From the NCBI GenBank assembly GCA_027924585.1, contig BSBM01000047.1, positions 19,903,501 through 19,967,500 of the forward strand: a DNA stretch of 64,000 nt, given 5' to 3'. The position numbers and the translations under genes are program-made. Under the pieces are notes generated by a model that saw nothing but the letters and a program-made list of their open reading frames with translations, ran no database searches and was not told the origin of the DNA. This DNA comes from Larix kaempferi. Its lineage: Eukaryota; Streptophyta; Pinopsida; Pinales; Pinaceae. This document shows positions 44,481-57,200 of the stretch, in pieces. How positions within the stretch are numbered: position 1 is the first letter of the stretch; each line of letters starts with the position of its first letter.

Positions 44481-47400
44481 GTCACTACATCGCACCTATG
44501 GACGATGGTGGGCAATGAAGGTAAGATCAAGTCATTATCTAGGGCCCACAAGGAAATCCAAGGCACCTACCCTTGGAGGCTGGCTAGTGAAAGAAAGCTC
44601 AGAAGTTAAATGTGAAATGTTGCAGAAGTTATGCTAATTAAATGTTATAAAGGATGCTTGTCTAGAGTCTACTGGAGACCTAAGCACTCTACCCATGTGT
44701 GAGGCACCGCCATTCCCTAGTGTTTTCTATCCTACATATGTCTGAGTGGCTTCCCTTTCCCTTCTCTTTGAGATATCACAGTGTCAAGGTTTACCAAGTC
44801 AAATCCCCTTGTCCTAGCCTTGTTTGAATCACCTCGCCCATCATAGCAACTTGGTTAAGTTTGTAAGTGAGCATGTTTAAAGGGCTTCATAAAAGATCAC
44901 GTATCTTACTTTAGTGCAAGTTATCTTATCTTTATTGGTTGATTAATCTATCACCGTGGTCATGTTATTTATGTTTTAAGTTGACTAATAATATGAATAA
45001 GAGAGCATCACTTACCCACTGTGCATATGGCTCAATTTGTGATCTTGGCAAGAGAAAGCAAGTGGCAAGCAAACTTTATATTCTGGCATTAATATCAGCA
45101 AATTCATCTATTTGAAGTGACCATGGCTTTTCTAAGGAATCAATTTGGCTAATGCTTTACTAAAGAATGAATTCGGATAGTTTATTTTGATATATTGTGG
45201 CTCCATGGATCATATGGCATATTTATTCCTTGGTCAAAGGTTAATCTATATGAGATTAATATCATTGTACCTTGTACCATGTCAAAATGTTATGTTATGC
45301 CCCTAGGTGGCTAAGTTGTGGCCCCTAGGTGACCTCTTTTTAATGTAATGTCATGTAATATCTTACATTAGGGTGTTATGAGGTAACTCGCCCCCGTCAT
45401 CATTAGTGATCCATGTATATTGTGAAAAAATAAATCTCCACCGTTGATGATCTTAATATCTCAACCATTGGATTGAGTTGGTTAAAAAGAGGACACCACT
45501 CTCTTCCTATTTAGGAGTGGTGATCCTCCATTGTAAGGGACTTTTAGCTCTTGGATTATTGGCAATAAAGAAAATTTGGAAGAGATATTGTGTCTTCTTT
45601 GTCAAAGATTGTTCTCGTGCTTGATTGTAAATCAATTCTCTCAGTCATTCTAGTTGATTTGAGATGGATCCATGCTATATTCTGTAGAGGTTGTGTTTGT
45701 ATGCAGAATAGCAACTTCATTGGGACATTTTTGTGAGACTTCTCCAATCAATCCTTTTGGATAGTGATTTGATAAGGGAGTCTTTCAATAAAATTATTTA
45801 TCATTGATATGTTCTTTCGTTTTTCTTGCATCTTTAGTTTCCCTTTGTTGCGAATCAAAATCTCACTTCGGTAGTTTGCATTTGCAGGAAAAGGGGGCGC
45901 ACTAGCTCACTTGGGCAGATCGATTTCACTTGGAACTTCAAATTGGGTCAAAATTGTTGCGACGGGAAAAGAACATCATTGCACTTGGCATTTGCAAGAT
46001 TTTCAGGTATTTCTCTTCTTGATTTTCTCTTGTTTTATTTTCCATTCCTCTAGTCACCAATAAAAATTTAAAACCCTCATTGATTAAAAAATCCAAAATC
46101 AAAATTAAAATTTACTTTACGCAAAATCGCGTTCATGTGGGAGGAGGCCGAATTTCTTTGGTCATCATCCTGTTTCCTCGGGCGTCTTCATTAAATCTTG
46201 GTGTTTTCTGAAACCCTAGGGCGTCACGTTTAAAAAAAAAAACCTTGTGATTTTGTCTTATGATTAAAAAAAGTAATAACTCTGAAATCACGCAAGGTTT
46301 TTCTTTATGAATTGGTTTATGGGTATTTTTGGCATAAAAAATATTATTACCCTAGGTTTCAATATCAGAACCCTCACGCTATTCCTTGAGAATGATTTTA
46401 TTCTGAGCGTTGAGGCCGATTTCTCAGAAACAGGGCCGTTTTTCTGTGGCTACTATCTGTGTTTGCCCTAGGCGTATTGTTGAGGCTTACCCGATTTGTT
46501 TTAGCATGAATCTATCATTAAAATCAAATTGGCATATCCATATCTAAATCAACGTCTTTCCTTTTTCTTGTGCACGGGATTTTTAGAAAGTGATTTGTGC
46601 TTCCAAATTGAAGATCGAATCTGGTGGAAAGTGTCAAATTTACACTAAGCGTCATTTTTCTGACCATAACTATCTATTACCAAACACGCTATCACTGTAT
46701 CCAAATTGAATCGCTGGTGTAACTTTGGCCCTAGACGCCTCTATCGAAAGCCAAACGAACGGGTGTGAGCTGCCTTTTATTAAAAACACGATCTCTTTCT
46801 TTACCCTAGCCGTCAAATTTTGAAGTGCCGAAAGGAGTGTTTCAAATCTGCGAATTGCCACAGTCGACATGGGTTTGATTTAAAACGCATTTTGTATTTC
46901 AAGGTTTTCACTGTATAAATTTGATTGCGGGTCGGTTTCTCCGGGAAGAGAGGTCATATTCATTTGATACACTTATTTAAAATCAAAATTTGAAATCCAG
47001 ATCTAAAGCGAGCTGAAATCGTTTACTTTGAAGGGATCGTATTTGTTCTAAGACAGCATGTCTGGGATACACGCTTTTCGTTTTTAATAAAATATTTATT
47101 AGAAGAACAAACCCGTCTTCTAAGAAAGAGTCGCAATTCATGCCTTAGATTTGTGACTGGAAATTACTTGAGTTTGGGGTACGAGTTTATCCTCTAAGAT
47201 ACCCAAATCGCATTAATCTGGGTTACAATTTTACTATGGTCAATCTCTTTCCAATGATAAATAAATTCATGGCAGTATGAAGCATTTTCGTCTTAGCATT
47301 TGATCATAGTATTATGTATCTGGGTGTTTGTCATTGATTTTAATTCGTTTTGCAAAACAAATGGTGGGTCACTTTCATCATACAAAATCCCTCTCAAACC

Positions 47401-47928
47401 CAGCTCCTCGTAAACCATTTTGCCTTAGAATTCAAAAGGTCGATTTGACTTCTTAGATGCGAGTTGGTGAGTTAAATCATCGTTGACTATTATTGAAAAG
47501 TTGAAACCTATGAATTCAGTTCCACTTATTAAGACCAAATCGCCATAGGGTTTGAAATCATTCTTTTCATTGGGTTAGTAGCACTAATTCATTAGGAGAT
47601 CAAAATCCATATGATCATATAGACCACACCCGTAGAAAGCACTGATCCTTTACAGAGTTAATTTACCCTAAGGGTTTTAAGTCTTCTTTGCATGAAATGC
47701 ATGTTGTCTCACTTATGTTAATTGTTGAAACTTTTTATAGCAAATCTTTCAAAATCTAGGGAGTGTTTAAATCTTAAGGCCTTTTACGCTAGCACTCCCT
47801 GCCTAGATCCTTAAACTGTAATTTAATAACTCTTAGATTCGGCCAACATGGTTTAAGAGGTAACTCATTTTTGCAGACCTTGTAAAGATTTCCACGAGGA
47901 ATCCACTTGTTATAGTGCCGGTCACATC

Positions 47929-48675
47929 ATGGAACATGGTTTACCAGAAAAAAGTAGCCAGGAAGCACCTTCAAGAGAGCCTGAATATATCAATACTGTA
48001 GGCCATACCTACCCTTTGGCAGATCAACATTGGCAGCAAGCTGTAGCATATAGTCAAGAAAAGGATTTCATCACTCAAAATTATGGAGAAAGGCCTACAG
48101 CAGACCAAGTCCAGGAAATATTTAATGCCAGATTCAAAGGAGCTACTTATCAAAGAAGAGAAAATCCTGCCCCGGCCAAAGCAAAGCAGTACATTCCAAA
48201 GGTAACAAATCCTCCCATAGTAGATAAATTGAGCTTTGATATGGGTGATTGGTTAACACATGCTAAAGTAAATGTACCTGTGACTGATATGCTTAAGATT
48301 CCAGAACAGAAAGATAAGTTCTTGAAAGCCTTAGATAATCCTCAAGATAAGATCCATGATACTCACCCTAAAACTAAAGCTCCACCTAAAAATGAGGTTC
48401 ATTATAAATCTAAGGGCAAAGTTGTGGAAGAAATAAACACTTTTGGATATGCTATTGTTATGTTGAATAGCATGGATCCAAGAAAGGAAGATCATCCACC
48501 CTTCTATGTTTCATTATTGGTAAATGACTTCTATCTTCACAACTGCATGTTAGACTCAGGAGCATCATCCAATATTATCACCTTGAAGGTTATGGATCAG
48601 TTAGGTTTGAAAATCACAAGGCCATACCACAATTTTGTGCCATGGATGCAAGAGAAATCAAAGTTGTTGGAATAA
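47929..48675 (+). pseudogene. Gypsy gag tail and aspartic protease
   Basis: 248 codons. The C-terminal third has FYVSLLVNDFYLHNCMLDSGASSNI, a retropepsin active site (DSGA), followed by VMDQLGLKITRPY. The upstream LTHAKVNVPVTDMLKIPE resembles the gag-protease spacer of plant Gypsy elements. No zinc knuckle is visible. After a frameshift at about 48640 the protease continues in the next frame (RLAQYPKIHLDMDVLVIDVP, WGMLLSRKW). Protease would cut the polyprotein. Confidence 0.8.
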
Positions 48676-48963
48676 TCACAAACCTTGAAGTAAGATTAGC
48701 GCAGTATCCAAAAATCCATTTAGATATGGATGTATTAGTCATTGATGTGCCAAATACATGGGGTATGCTTTTGTCAAGAAAGTGGGCTGCAACATTAGGA
48801 GGGCACATGGACTTATGCAACGGTACCTGCATCAGAGAACACTCAGGTTAAGCTACACAGAGAAGTTGAAAGAAAGTACCATGTTGAAAACCCTAAGAAT
48901 CCAAATAATGAATTTGTTGCCAAATCAGATGGTCTCAGAAACTATGCTATCCTATCTAATTTC

Positions 48964-49476
48964 ATGGCTCCCATAAAAGAAAAGATAAAAGATGAAAAGT
49001 TAGATAAAGTATGGAAGTTATACTTTGATGGAGCATATTCTAAATCTGGAAAAGGAGAAGGAATAGCAATCATTTCCCCATCTAAGCAAACCTTCAACTT
49101 TGCTTTCAGATTAGAGTTTGACGCATCTAACAGCGTAGCAGAGTATGAAGCGCTTTCACTTGGCTTAGAAGTTGCTAAAGATATGGGTATCAAAATGTTA
49201 AGTATAAAGGGTGATTCTAACTTGGTGATTTCAGAGCTAGAGAATAAGTTTGCATGTAAATGTCAGAGACTAAAGAAATATAGGAATGCTATTTGGGACA
49301 CTATGGAGTGGTTTGATGCATTAAACCCTGAAGCAATTCCTAGAGAACATAATAGCTTGGCCGATAAGTTAGCAGTAGCAGCATCCACTCTTCAGCCTAA
49401 GGATGAAATGATAAATGGTGATGGCAAGCTTGAAATCAACTTTAGACCTTCGGTCGCTGATAATGTAGATCATTGA
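48964..49476 (+). pseudogene. RNase H domain located before RT
   Basis: 170 codons with the plant/archaeal-type RNase H pattern: KLYFDGAYSKSGKGEG (first Asp), VAEYEALSLGLEVA (Glu), IKGDSNLVISEL (Asp), VPREHN-like IPREHNSLADKLA (last Asp). It is followed by RPSVADNVDHW. Plant Gypsy polyproteins of the Tat group carry such an extra RNase H. Its position here, between protease and RT, is seen directly. The frame is open, but stops follow. Confidence 0.85.
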
Positions 49477-49636
49477 AAAGTGTTTAATGATGATAAACAA
49501 ATCTTAAGATTTATCCACCAATGGTGAGGAATTTTCAGATTGTAAGATCAGTTTTAAAGAGGAAAGCAAAGAATATTCAAAGCAAGATAACAACATTAGA
49601 AATCCTATTCCTAGCAGCTATATAGGATTTGAGCAG

Positions 49637-50215
49637 ATGTTTGACAGGCAGAACAGGCACATAAATAAAAAAGAGTCAATGAAGCTAGGGAAATATATTG
49701 AAATAAGCATTGGAATAGATAAGGAACCAAAAATTATAAAAATTGGAAAAGGCCCCTCGGAAAAGGAAGGGAAAGATTTAATTGATCTTGTTAGGGAGTA
49801 TAGAGATGTGTTTGCTTTTACTTATGATGAATTAAAAGCTTATCGAGATGATGTATTTCCCCTATACCCCTGAAACAACAAATAAGGAAGTAAAACCTTT
49901 CCGGCAAAAACTTAGACAAATAAACCCCAAAGTAGCACCAATTCTCAAAAAAGAATTAGAAAAGATGTTGGCTGCTGGAATCATTGCGCCAACAAGACAT
50001 TCAACTTGGTGTTCTAATTTGGTGGTTGTGAGGAAGAAGAATGGATCAATTAGAATATGCATTGACTTCCGAAACCTCAATACTGCATGCCTAAAAGACA
50101 ATTATCCTTTGCCGAATATGGAAACCCTTCTCCAAAGGGTAACAGGTTCACAGATGATGTCCGTGTTTGACGGTTTCTCCAGAACTTTGAGTTATAAAGT
50201 TAATGAGAAATTAGA
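49637..50215 (+). pseudogene. Gypsy RT, N-terminal part only
   Basis: Two frames (49637-49873 and 49848-50222) give LIDLVREYRDVFAFTYDELKAY, FRQKLRQINPKVAPI, WCSNLVVVRKKNGSIRICID, FRNLNTACLKDNYPLPNME and MMSVFDGFS. The last holds the first catalytic Asp. A frameshift lies near 49860. Sequence similarity ends at about 50180, before the YxDD motif, so the enzyme is incomplete. Confidence 0.88.
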
Positions 50216-52095
50216 TTATTAAACCCAAAGTTGGAGTTAGGGATAGGCACTTTTAACCTTTTTAATTTAGTCATAACCACAAAACCCACTTTAATTATCA
50301 TTTAACCATGTGCAAGAGGAACTCCTAATACTCTAGACTCTGACTGACATTACATAAGTGTCCATGGTAAACAAATACATGAGATGTGATACATTACATT
50401 GACTCTACAACTCAATTGCTCAATGATCTATGGCAGAGGCACTTAGGACGTGCTTTCGCTTTGGAGGATTTTACAAGTGAAAAAAGTCCAAAAGTTTATA
50501 ATCGTGAAGATTTAAATTTTATTTAGTAAGAAAACACTCAAGAGTCACTTGCCTCAATGCAACCATCATAGTCAAGCTAAACATAGATTATAATTGGCCC
50601 TTTACATACAAGAGACATCTCAATTGCATCACTTTTACAATATAACCATGGAAAACGATACAATGATGATACATTACAAATTTGGCTTAGACAAGCCATA
50701 CATTGGACTTCTTTTGGATCATCAGCATCTTTACCTCCTGAGTAAACATTGTGCAATCTAAGGGGTAACACCCCTTTATTGTGTTTGGAAAAAGAAATTG
50801 ACTAGGCAATTCAGTTTTACAAGTGGAGGCCTACAGGATTGGGGTAGCGAAAATTACCACTCATGCCATAAGATCGCCAGCTTCTACCGAGGAAGTTCTC
50901 CTAATCTATGTCACAAGGTTCGCTGGATTTGAACCTTGAAGTTGGAAATCTGACGAACCTCAAGAAAAACGTCTAATTCATAGAGGTTCAGGATCAAATT
51001 CAGTAGTGAAATTCACGACATGTTAAACTTTTCATCTCGAGGGCGAGTGATGTGGTCGGCATGGTCGATGTCCATGTGCCCACAAGTTTGCCTTTCCGAG
51101 CAGGCAAAAATCTAAGGCGCAAGTGTATATCTGAGCCGACAAAATTCCAAGGACACGGTGTGCACCAAAAACTCGTATTTCTAAGCCAGCGGGAATTCAA
51201 TGGACAAGGTGCCCAGCCTCCAGGGGTAAATTCATATTTCTGAGCCAACGAAATTCAAGGGACACGGTGCCCAGCCTCTAGGTGTAAATTCGTATTTCTG
51301 GGCCAATGAAATTCGAAGGAGACCGCGTGGGTGTAAACTTCTAGAGCCCCTAATTATCTCGTAGAGCATGGGTGTAAATTTGAGTTTTTCAACCGTTTAA
51401 TTTCTCAACTCTCTACAGTATTTTAGTTTGGAAAAGATATGGATACATGACAGGTCTCAAGTATAACGTTAATTGTATTTTATATAAGATGTATATATTA
51501 AATATATAAATTATATATTAAATGTTTTTTAATTATATATTAATTATAAGCATAATAATGTTATAAAGTATTTTAAATAGAATAAAAATATATATTTGTT
51601 ACGTCAATATATTATAAAATATTTATATTTTTAAAATATGTGTATAGACGAATTTAATGGCGAACCTCATTTCAAGCCTCATTGAAAATTTTGAATTCGA
51701 ACGAAACTTCAACCTCGATGAACTCGAACCATGTGGCATAGCTCATAATGACCAACAGAATACAAAGCTTGATGGAACAGATTAAAGATCTTCAGTCAGT
51801 TTGTCAATGAAAAGGTCTAGAGCTAACCATGAGTAAGTATAAGGACTAGAATAACTGAGAATAGAATGCAGTCTGGCATGACTTGTATAAATGAAGAAAT
51901 GAAAACCAGTAAAATAAGGGCAGAAAAAATAAGGCCACCACAAACTGCACACAAATAAAGTGCTAAATTGCAATCTATGCTTTTACATGAGAAGGCACGG
52001 GACTATTTACCAGAGAACATAATATCTTATCTAGCTGATGAGTTGGTTATGCACCTAATTTCATTTTCAAAATGTACAAAAGAAATCATATATAC
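50216..52095. other. Intron filler without genes
   Basis: No coding region is supported. It holds a 59-bp tandem array (51131-51355), an AT-rich tract (about 51470-51640), and near 51640-51730 a sequence resembling the empty insertion site of the Copia at 28090. Confidence 0.6.
51131..51355. repeat. Tandem repeat, about 59 bp, four units
   Basis: Units start near 51131, 51181, 51240 and 51298 with CTGAGCC(A/G)AC.AAATTC, then GGACACGGTGCCCAGCCTC. The first unit is 50 bp and lacks part of the middle. Confidence 0.85.
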
Positions 52096-52266
52096 CAGCC
52101 AGGATGTTTCATTTTGAAAGTTTGGTTGTATATCCAAATGCTCTGGTCGGATGAACTGTTGCACTATGCTCATCTTCTCTGAAAGTTCCTGGTCATGCTT
52201 TGCATCTTCTGGAAGTGATCCAAAAGCATGGCTAAACAATTTAGTCATGAGATATTTCTCCAAACC
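52096..52266 (-). CDS. VPS9A: VPS9A-type RAB5/RABF GEF, upstream exon
   Basis: A 171-bp exon encoding 57 residues from GLEKYLMTKLFSHAF through KMSIVQQFIRPEHLDIQP to NETSWL. This is the helical-bundle side of the VPS9 catalytic core. The acceptor is TTGTTGACAG|GGTTTG and the donor CTG|GTATAT. Both ends are phase 0. In the Arabidopsis protein this segment begins near residue 81, so one or more exons encoding the N-terminus must lie further upstream. None is visible on the minus strand between 52267 and 64000. Confidence 0.94.
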
Positions 52267-52781
52267 CTGTCAACAAAAATTAAGCAAGAAAACTATTTCA
52301 ATCATGGAAGGCTTTCAAACATTACAATGAAAAGAAACAGCAAAATCCTTTGTACATCATTTGCCAATAGTTAAAAGGTACAGAAGTTTAGAAAGTTTTA
52401 TTATAGAGGATCAGAAACCAAACTCATTAGCATGTCCTAAAGAATATTCATTAACAAAATCCATAAAGAATCTCCAGAAATTTTGAAAAACAACAACGTG
52501 CATATGAGGCAGAAATCAAGCAACATCAACCAGAGTTCCATTCCATTTATTCAAAGAATGTAAGCATGAAAAGATGAAGAAGAAACATATTAAATTAAAT
52601 TTAGCGGGATCTGAGAGCAATTCTAGAAATAATTTGGATGATAGTGCCCCTCTAACCTTTACATGTTTGTGTTCCTTCTTGAGATCCAGGGTAGTGTTAA
52701 TGCCTAGATTTGCACCACTGTGCATTACAGGCATTAAACGTTGCAGAAATTCCAGGTGTGAGTGCATTTTATAGTTTAATG
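52267..52781. other. Intron sequence between VPS9A exon and hAT element
   Basis: A minus-strand frame at 52516-52767 contains GANLGINTTLDLKKEHKHVK before a donor-like AAG|GTTAGAG. It matches no part of VPS9A that I know, and I do not call it a gene. Confidence 0.5.
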
Positions 52782-53520
52782 CAGTGTTACAAAACTCGAC
52801 CGAGTTCTCGCTAGTCGCCGAGAACTCGCAAATTTTTCCAATCTCCGAGTTTTACTCAAAAAATCGGGCCCGATTTATTGCCGATTTTTGCCCGAGTTTT
52901 TCCAAGTCGAATGAAAAACTCGGCCGCACAGGAAAAAGGGGGAAAACGTGGGGTTTAAGGCCGCGGATTGGCCATTTTTGGCCTCATTTGGATATTGCAG
53001 CGACAGAGAGAGGAGCTAAGGAGCAGGGGATCATTTCACCTAAGCCCAAGGAGGAGTTTATCCATCATTTCATTCGCCATCAAGGATCTAATTTGAAGAT
53101 TGGAGCTTGCAATTTGGAGATTTTTCCACTGTTATCACAGCTGAAAGTAAGTAAAAAAATTTGCCATCATTTCTTATTTTTCCAAGAGGGATTCTTGTTG
53201 GTTTGATTTGGCAATGACTTCTATGGCTTCATAACTGATTTTTAAAGGCTCTTGAACAATTTTTTTGAACCTGTTATGTTATTAATTATTTGCAATAATG
53301 TGCATGCCAAAAACACGTTTTTGTCTTTTTTTCTTGCCCTGGGTTCTTGAAAATCCTCACAAAAATGTCCATTTTTTTCTCACCAAATCAATGAATGTTT
53401 AAAATTTGAATGCTCAATAAATCTTTGATTTCTTGGTATTTTTTACATTTCCATCAAACACATGTGCTAAAAAATTTTTTTTTTTGCCCTTCGTTCAAAC
53501 TTCAATTTGCCATATACAAG

Positions 53521-54222
53521 ATGTCGAAAGCTTTGGATACATTTTGGGAGTGGGGTACACCTGTTGCCCCACACAATCGACAGGTTCTCACTTGCAATCT
53601 ATGTGGGAAGAAAATGACGAGTGGTATAAACAAGTTGAAATACCACCTTGCACGAATAGCAGGGCATGATGTAGGTCCTTGCAACCAATCAACCCCGGAA
53701 CTCATTCTTAAGGCCACACAAGCGATTGAGTCAGTTGGGCTAAAAAAACAGTACAAGGAGGCCGTGAGAATTCAAATTTCTTCAAGAACGGGGTCTGCAA
53801 TAGGAGTAGGGGGTAGTGGGACAAGTCCGGATACCCACTTCACACAACAATCCACAGTGCCTTCACCTTCAGCAACATCACCATTTTTTGTGCCAAGATG
53901 CACACCTGGGGCACAACCTTCTTTGAAGTCCATGGTGAAAGTAAAGGAAAAATCAGAAGCAGACAAACTTGTGGGCCGATGCTTGTTATGGAGTGACATT
54001 CCATTCAACATTGCCAGGAACCCATTTTATGTGTCCATGTTTGAGGCGGAAGCTATTGTTGGACTGGTGTATAAGCCCCCCACTTATGAGGAGTTGAGAG
54101 GGCCCATCCTCCAAGATGAAAAGGCCGATTGCACTCGCAAGTTGGCAGAGCTTCGAAAATCATGGGACTTAACAAGATGCGCTATTATGTCAGATGGTTG
54201 GACCGATATGAAGGGTAGGACC
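53521..54222 (+). pseudogene. hAT transposase, N-terminal 234 codons
   Basis: I chose the ATG at 53521 (MSKALDTFWEWG) because the BED finger follows at once: CNLC at residues 25-28, with H42 and H49 or C54 as further ligands. A Ser/Pro-rich linker leads to the start of DUF659 (GPILQDEKADCTRKLAELRK, CAIMSDGWTDMKGRT). The Asp in SDGWTD is the expected first catalytic residue. The frame is intact up to the insertion. The upstream part of the longer frame (53410-53520) has no similarity and is taken as leader. Confidence 0.88.
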
Positions 54223-57200
54223 TATTATCACATATATAGTAGTTGGGCTACCATACATTCTTTTTCAGATTCCAGAGCACTATTCAGCCAGTTCCTTTGC
54301 ATTTGAGATGCTGAGATGAGCATCTATTATGGATCACTATCAGATTATGGACAGCAAATATATTCCCCATGCCATGACTAAGTTTCAGGACACTCACAGA
54401 GAGGACTGATGTAGCCATTTAGCCATTTACACAGAGCAGTCAGTAGTGCCCAGAGTTACAGCAGCAGTTTCAGAGGACAAATGTTGGTTCAGATGATTGA
54501 GCATTCAGGTATATGACTCAGCAGGTATATTTTGGTGTTATGGTTATGTTGCTTTTATATCCATTCTTATAGCATGTCTTAGCATTTAGTATCATGATCT
54601 GGTGATCATAGAGATATGTGGACCAGGTTGTACTTTATATATATCATATTGTCCCTACTCAGACTTAGAACTTCTTGACCTATACTCATCGGTTTTACCC
54701 TCCCTAGGGAGATTAGAGGTGATCATTCCCACCATACTTTGGCTTGCTAGTGTTGGTCTCATTATTCATTGTCTTCATCCATCCATTACCTACCCAGTTT
54801 GTTCATTACCTTGACGTACTATTTGACTAGTGGCATGGAGGACTTTCCCCCACTGTAGCCTTTGTATTGGATAAGCTTCCCTGTTTATTGTGTCTCGGCT
54901 CTGAGTTGGTGACAGAACTTACCATTGGTGAGTTGGCTTAGTCCCCCTAGTCACTAAAGATGTTGTTGGATAAACCTGAAACGGATAGTACTGCCATGAA
55001 TGCAAATGAAATATTGTGAAAAAGCCAAATGAATCTGGCAAAGAAATATCAAATGTTATATCTATTGTGAAATGTAATACCTAGGTAAACAAGTTGTCTA
55101 AAGACACACCTAGAAGTGCTCAAGTAAACAAGTGCCTTAAAAACACACCTACAACAAGAAGCCTAAATAAAATGTAAATCTATGCAATGTGTTTATAAAC
55201 ACACATAGATCAAAAGCTATGGAAAACCAAAGGCCCAAAAAAGCAATGGAACTTAAATTCTATATCAAAAAGATTGCTGGCCTTCTTTGTATTATGGATT
55301 GTGTGCATCTGTTAAGGTGAATAAACACTCTTTGAACAACTTACCCATTTGTGAGACACCGCCATTCCCTGTGTTATTGCTTGTCCATTATATGCTATGG
55401 TGTGTATTCCCTTTCCATATCCAAAGTGTCACAGTGTTGAATCAGTAAATCATCCCTTGGCCTAGCCACTTTATTTCTAAGCCTTCACCCTTCACTAGCA
55501 AATTGATCACAACTATGAAGTGAGTATGGTCTTGAAAGTCTAGTGTGAGTAATAATAATAATTAATGACCTTATATATTTGGATGTAGATCGCCAGTTAT
55601 GATTACTTCTTGTTATAATTGCTATTTGAATGGAATGTAAAGCATGCTTTAACCTTTGACACCTTGCAGCAGCTTGATGACAGTTTGAGTTATATTTTGG
55701 TCATGTTGACTTGGTCAAACCCAGTTTGACCAAAAGTCAACCACGGGACATGAGGTGGCAGACCTCAGATGATACAGAGAGATGATATATGGTCTGGTAC
55801 AAGTCACCATGGTGGGCTTATGCAGTGGTTTCAGGCTTATGATGATGATTTGTGCTTTTCAGCACTTTTACAGATTATTATTATTTGGTCTGCGAGATAT
55901 GATGAGTATTTATTTTGGACCATGCAGAGGTTTATATGGTGTATGAGTACACATTTTAGATGGATGTGGGCCTTTTGAGTCCAATGAGACAGCTTGTTTT
56001 CAGTTTCGGGCAGTTACAGTGATGTTTGAGCCTCAGTTGGCTATCCTAGTGCAGATTTGGTCTATTAGAGGCCTTGTCAAAGCAGAGCAGAGATTGGGTG
56101 AGATCACCTAGGGCGTTGTGCATGGAGGGGGTGGTCCAGCCACTTGATATTGCCATATTACCCCCCTCCCAGACAGCCTGGTGCTCTCACCTTGACAACG
56201 CAGACACTCCAGTAGGCAGTTTGGGTAGTTTCACACTTCCCGATGCAGTCTAGAAATGGTAAAAATGGCTACAGAAGAATTCGATTTGGGCTACTAAGGC
56301 AAGGTTATGGCATGGGAGGATCAGTGATGATGAGTGGGATGTCTTCCACACTTTCTCCAACAGTTTCAGCTTCATCGGGACCCACATCCATCACTTATGG
56401 CACTTTTTGATGATTTCTGGAGCCTCCAAAGGCTCACAATTTTCCCAGAGAAGCACAATTTGGTGTCTAGCATGATTATTTTTGGACATTGTGCCATGGG
56501 GATTGACCAAGGGTGTTAGAAATTACCCCTTGGACCCACCATGAGCTATTTCTTATATTTTATCATCATGATTTGGTGGGATCCCCTCTTCTAGGGAGAG
56601 TTTGTCCTCATATTGTTATATTTTATTGTTGATCCATGTATTTTATTATTGAGCTCATCTCAACCATTGATTAGATCATTTGATTTTTTAATCTTAGCCA
56701 TTCATTCAAAAAGTGGTTAGGATTATGGCCTCTCTCCATCCTATTTAAGGAGAGAGCTTCTCATTGTAAAAGGATCTAGAGATTTTGGCTCTTGGCTCTT
56801 GGAATAAAATTTCTATCTTTTGGAGTACATGCTTGGGTTTGGAGTGGATGTTGGTTGCTTTGATTGTAAATGCTTTTGTCCATTGCACTGGAGGATCTAT
56901 TGTAGCTATCTTGCATATTTTGCCATATCTTTTTACAGGTGGAGAAAACTTCTTTGACAAGTGCGAATTGGTGGGGAGGCTTGCCCTTCAAGCTTGGAGG
57001 AAGACATTTTGGTTAAACAAGGAGTGGTTTTGTCTTTGTACCAACTATTCTTTGCTTATCTCTTTCTTGCTTGTATCTACCTTCAACATGTTAAACTAAC
57101 TGATGCTTTGCTCCTTGGTTTTGACAGGTTAGAGGGACACACATGTGGCTTGGAGAAAATCGATTTGGCAAGAGGGCTTCAAAAAAATTTCATTTGATCT

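Larger units (their letters stand above)
44570..50215 (+). mobile_element. Truncated Gypsy element with long LTR-like leader
   Basis: 44680-46100 aligns with the interior of the 4.2-4.5-kb solo-LTR-like elements. GAGGCACCGCCATTCCCTA (44701) matches the segment at 55353. The promoter-like CTATTTAGGAGTGG, followed by CATTGTAAGGGACTTTTAGCTCTTGG (about 45510), matches 56740-56790. After a non-coding leader come protease, RNase H and RT pieces (47929-50215). RT is cut off after its first catalytic motif; integrase and the 3' LTR are missing. Borders are approximate. Confidence 0.65.
25366..52095 (-). other. VPS9A giant intron, 26730 bp
   Basis: Donor CTG|GTATAT (52096/52095) and acceptor TTAAACAG|CTTGCG (25366/25365) on the minus strand join NETSWL to LAQKEL, as in the conserved protein. 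The interior is almost wholly repeats: a foldback, a SINE, a hAT-like element, a 13.4-kb nested Copia complex, a hAT relic, an unclassified repeat and a truncated Gypsy. Copia coding in the intron occurs on both strands. Confidence 0.9.

Noticed and set aside
52516-52767. Minus-strand frame upstream of the VPS9A exon
   Set aside because: I first considered it as the missing VPS9A N-terminus; it shares no motif with that region.
52784-53206. 140-codon plus-strand frame
   Set aside because: It overlaps the subterminal repeats of the hAT element and shows no domain; the transposase starts at 53521.
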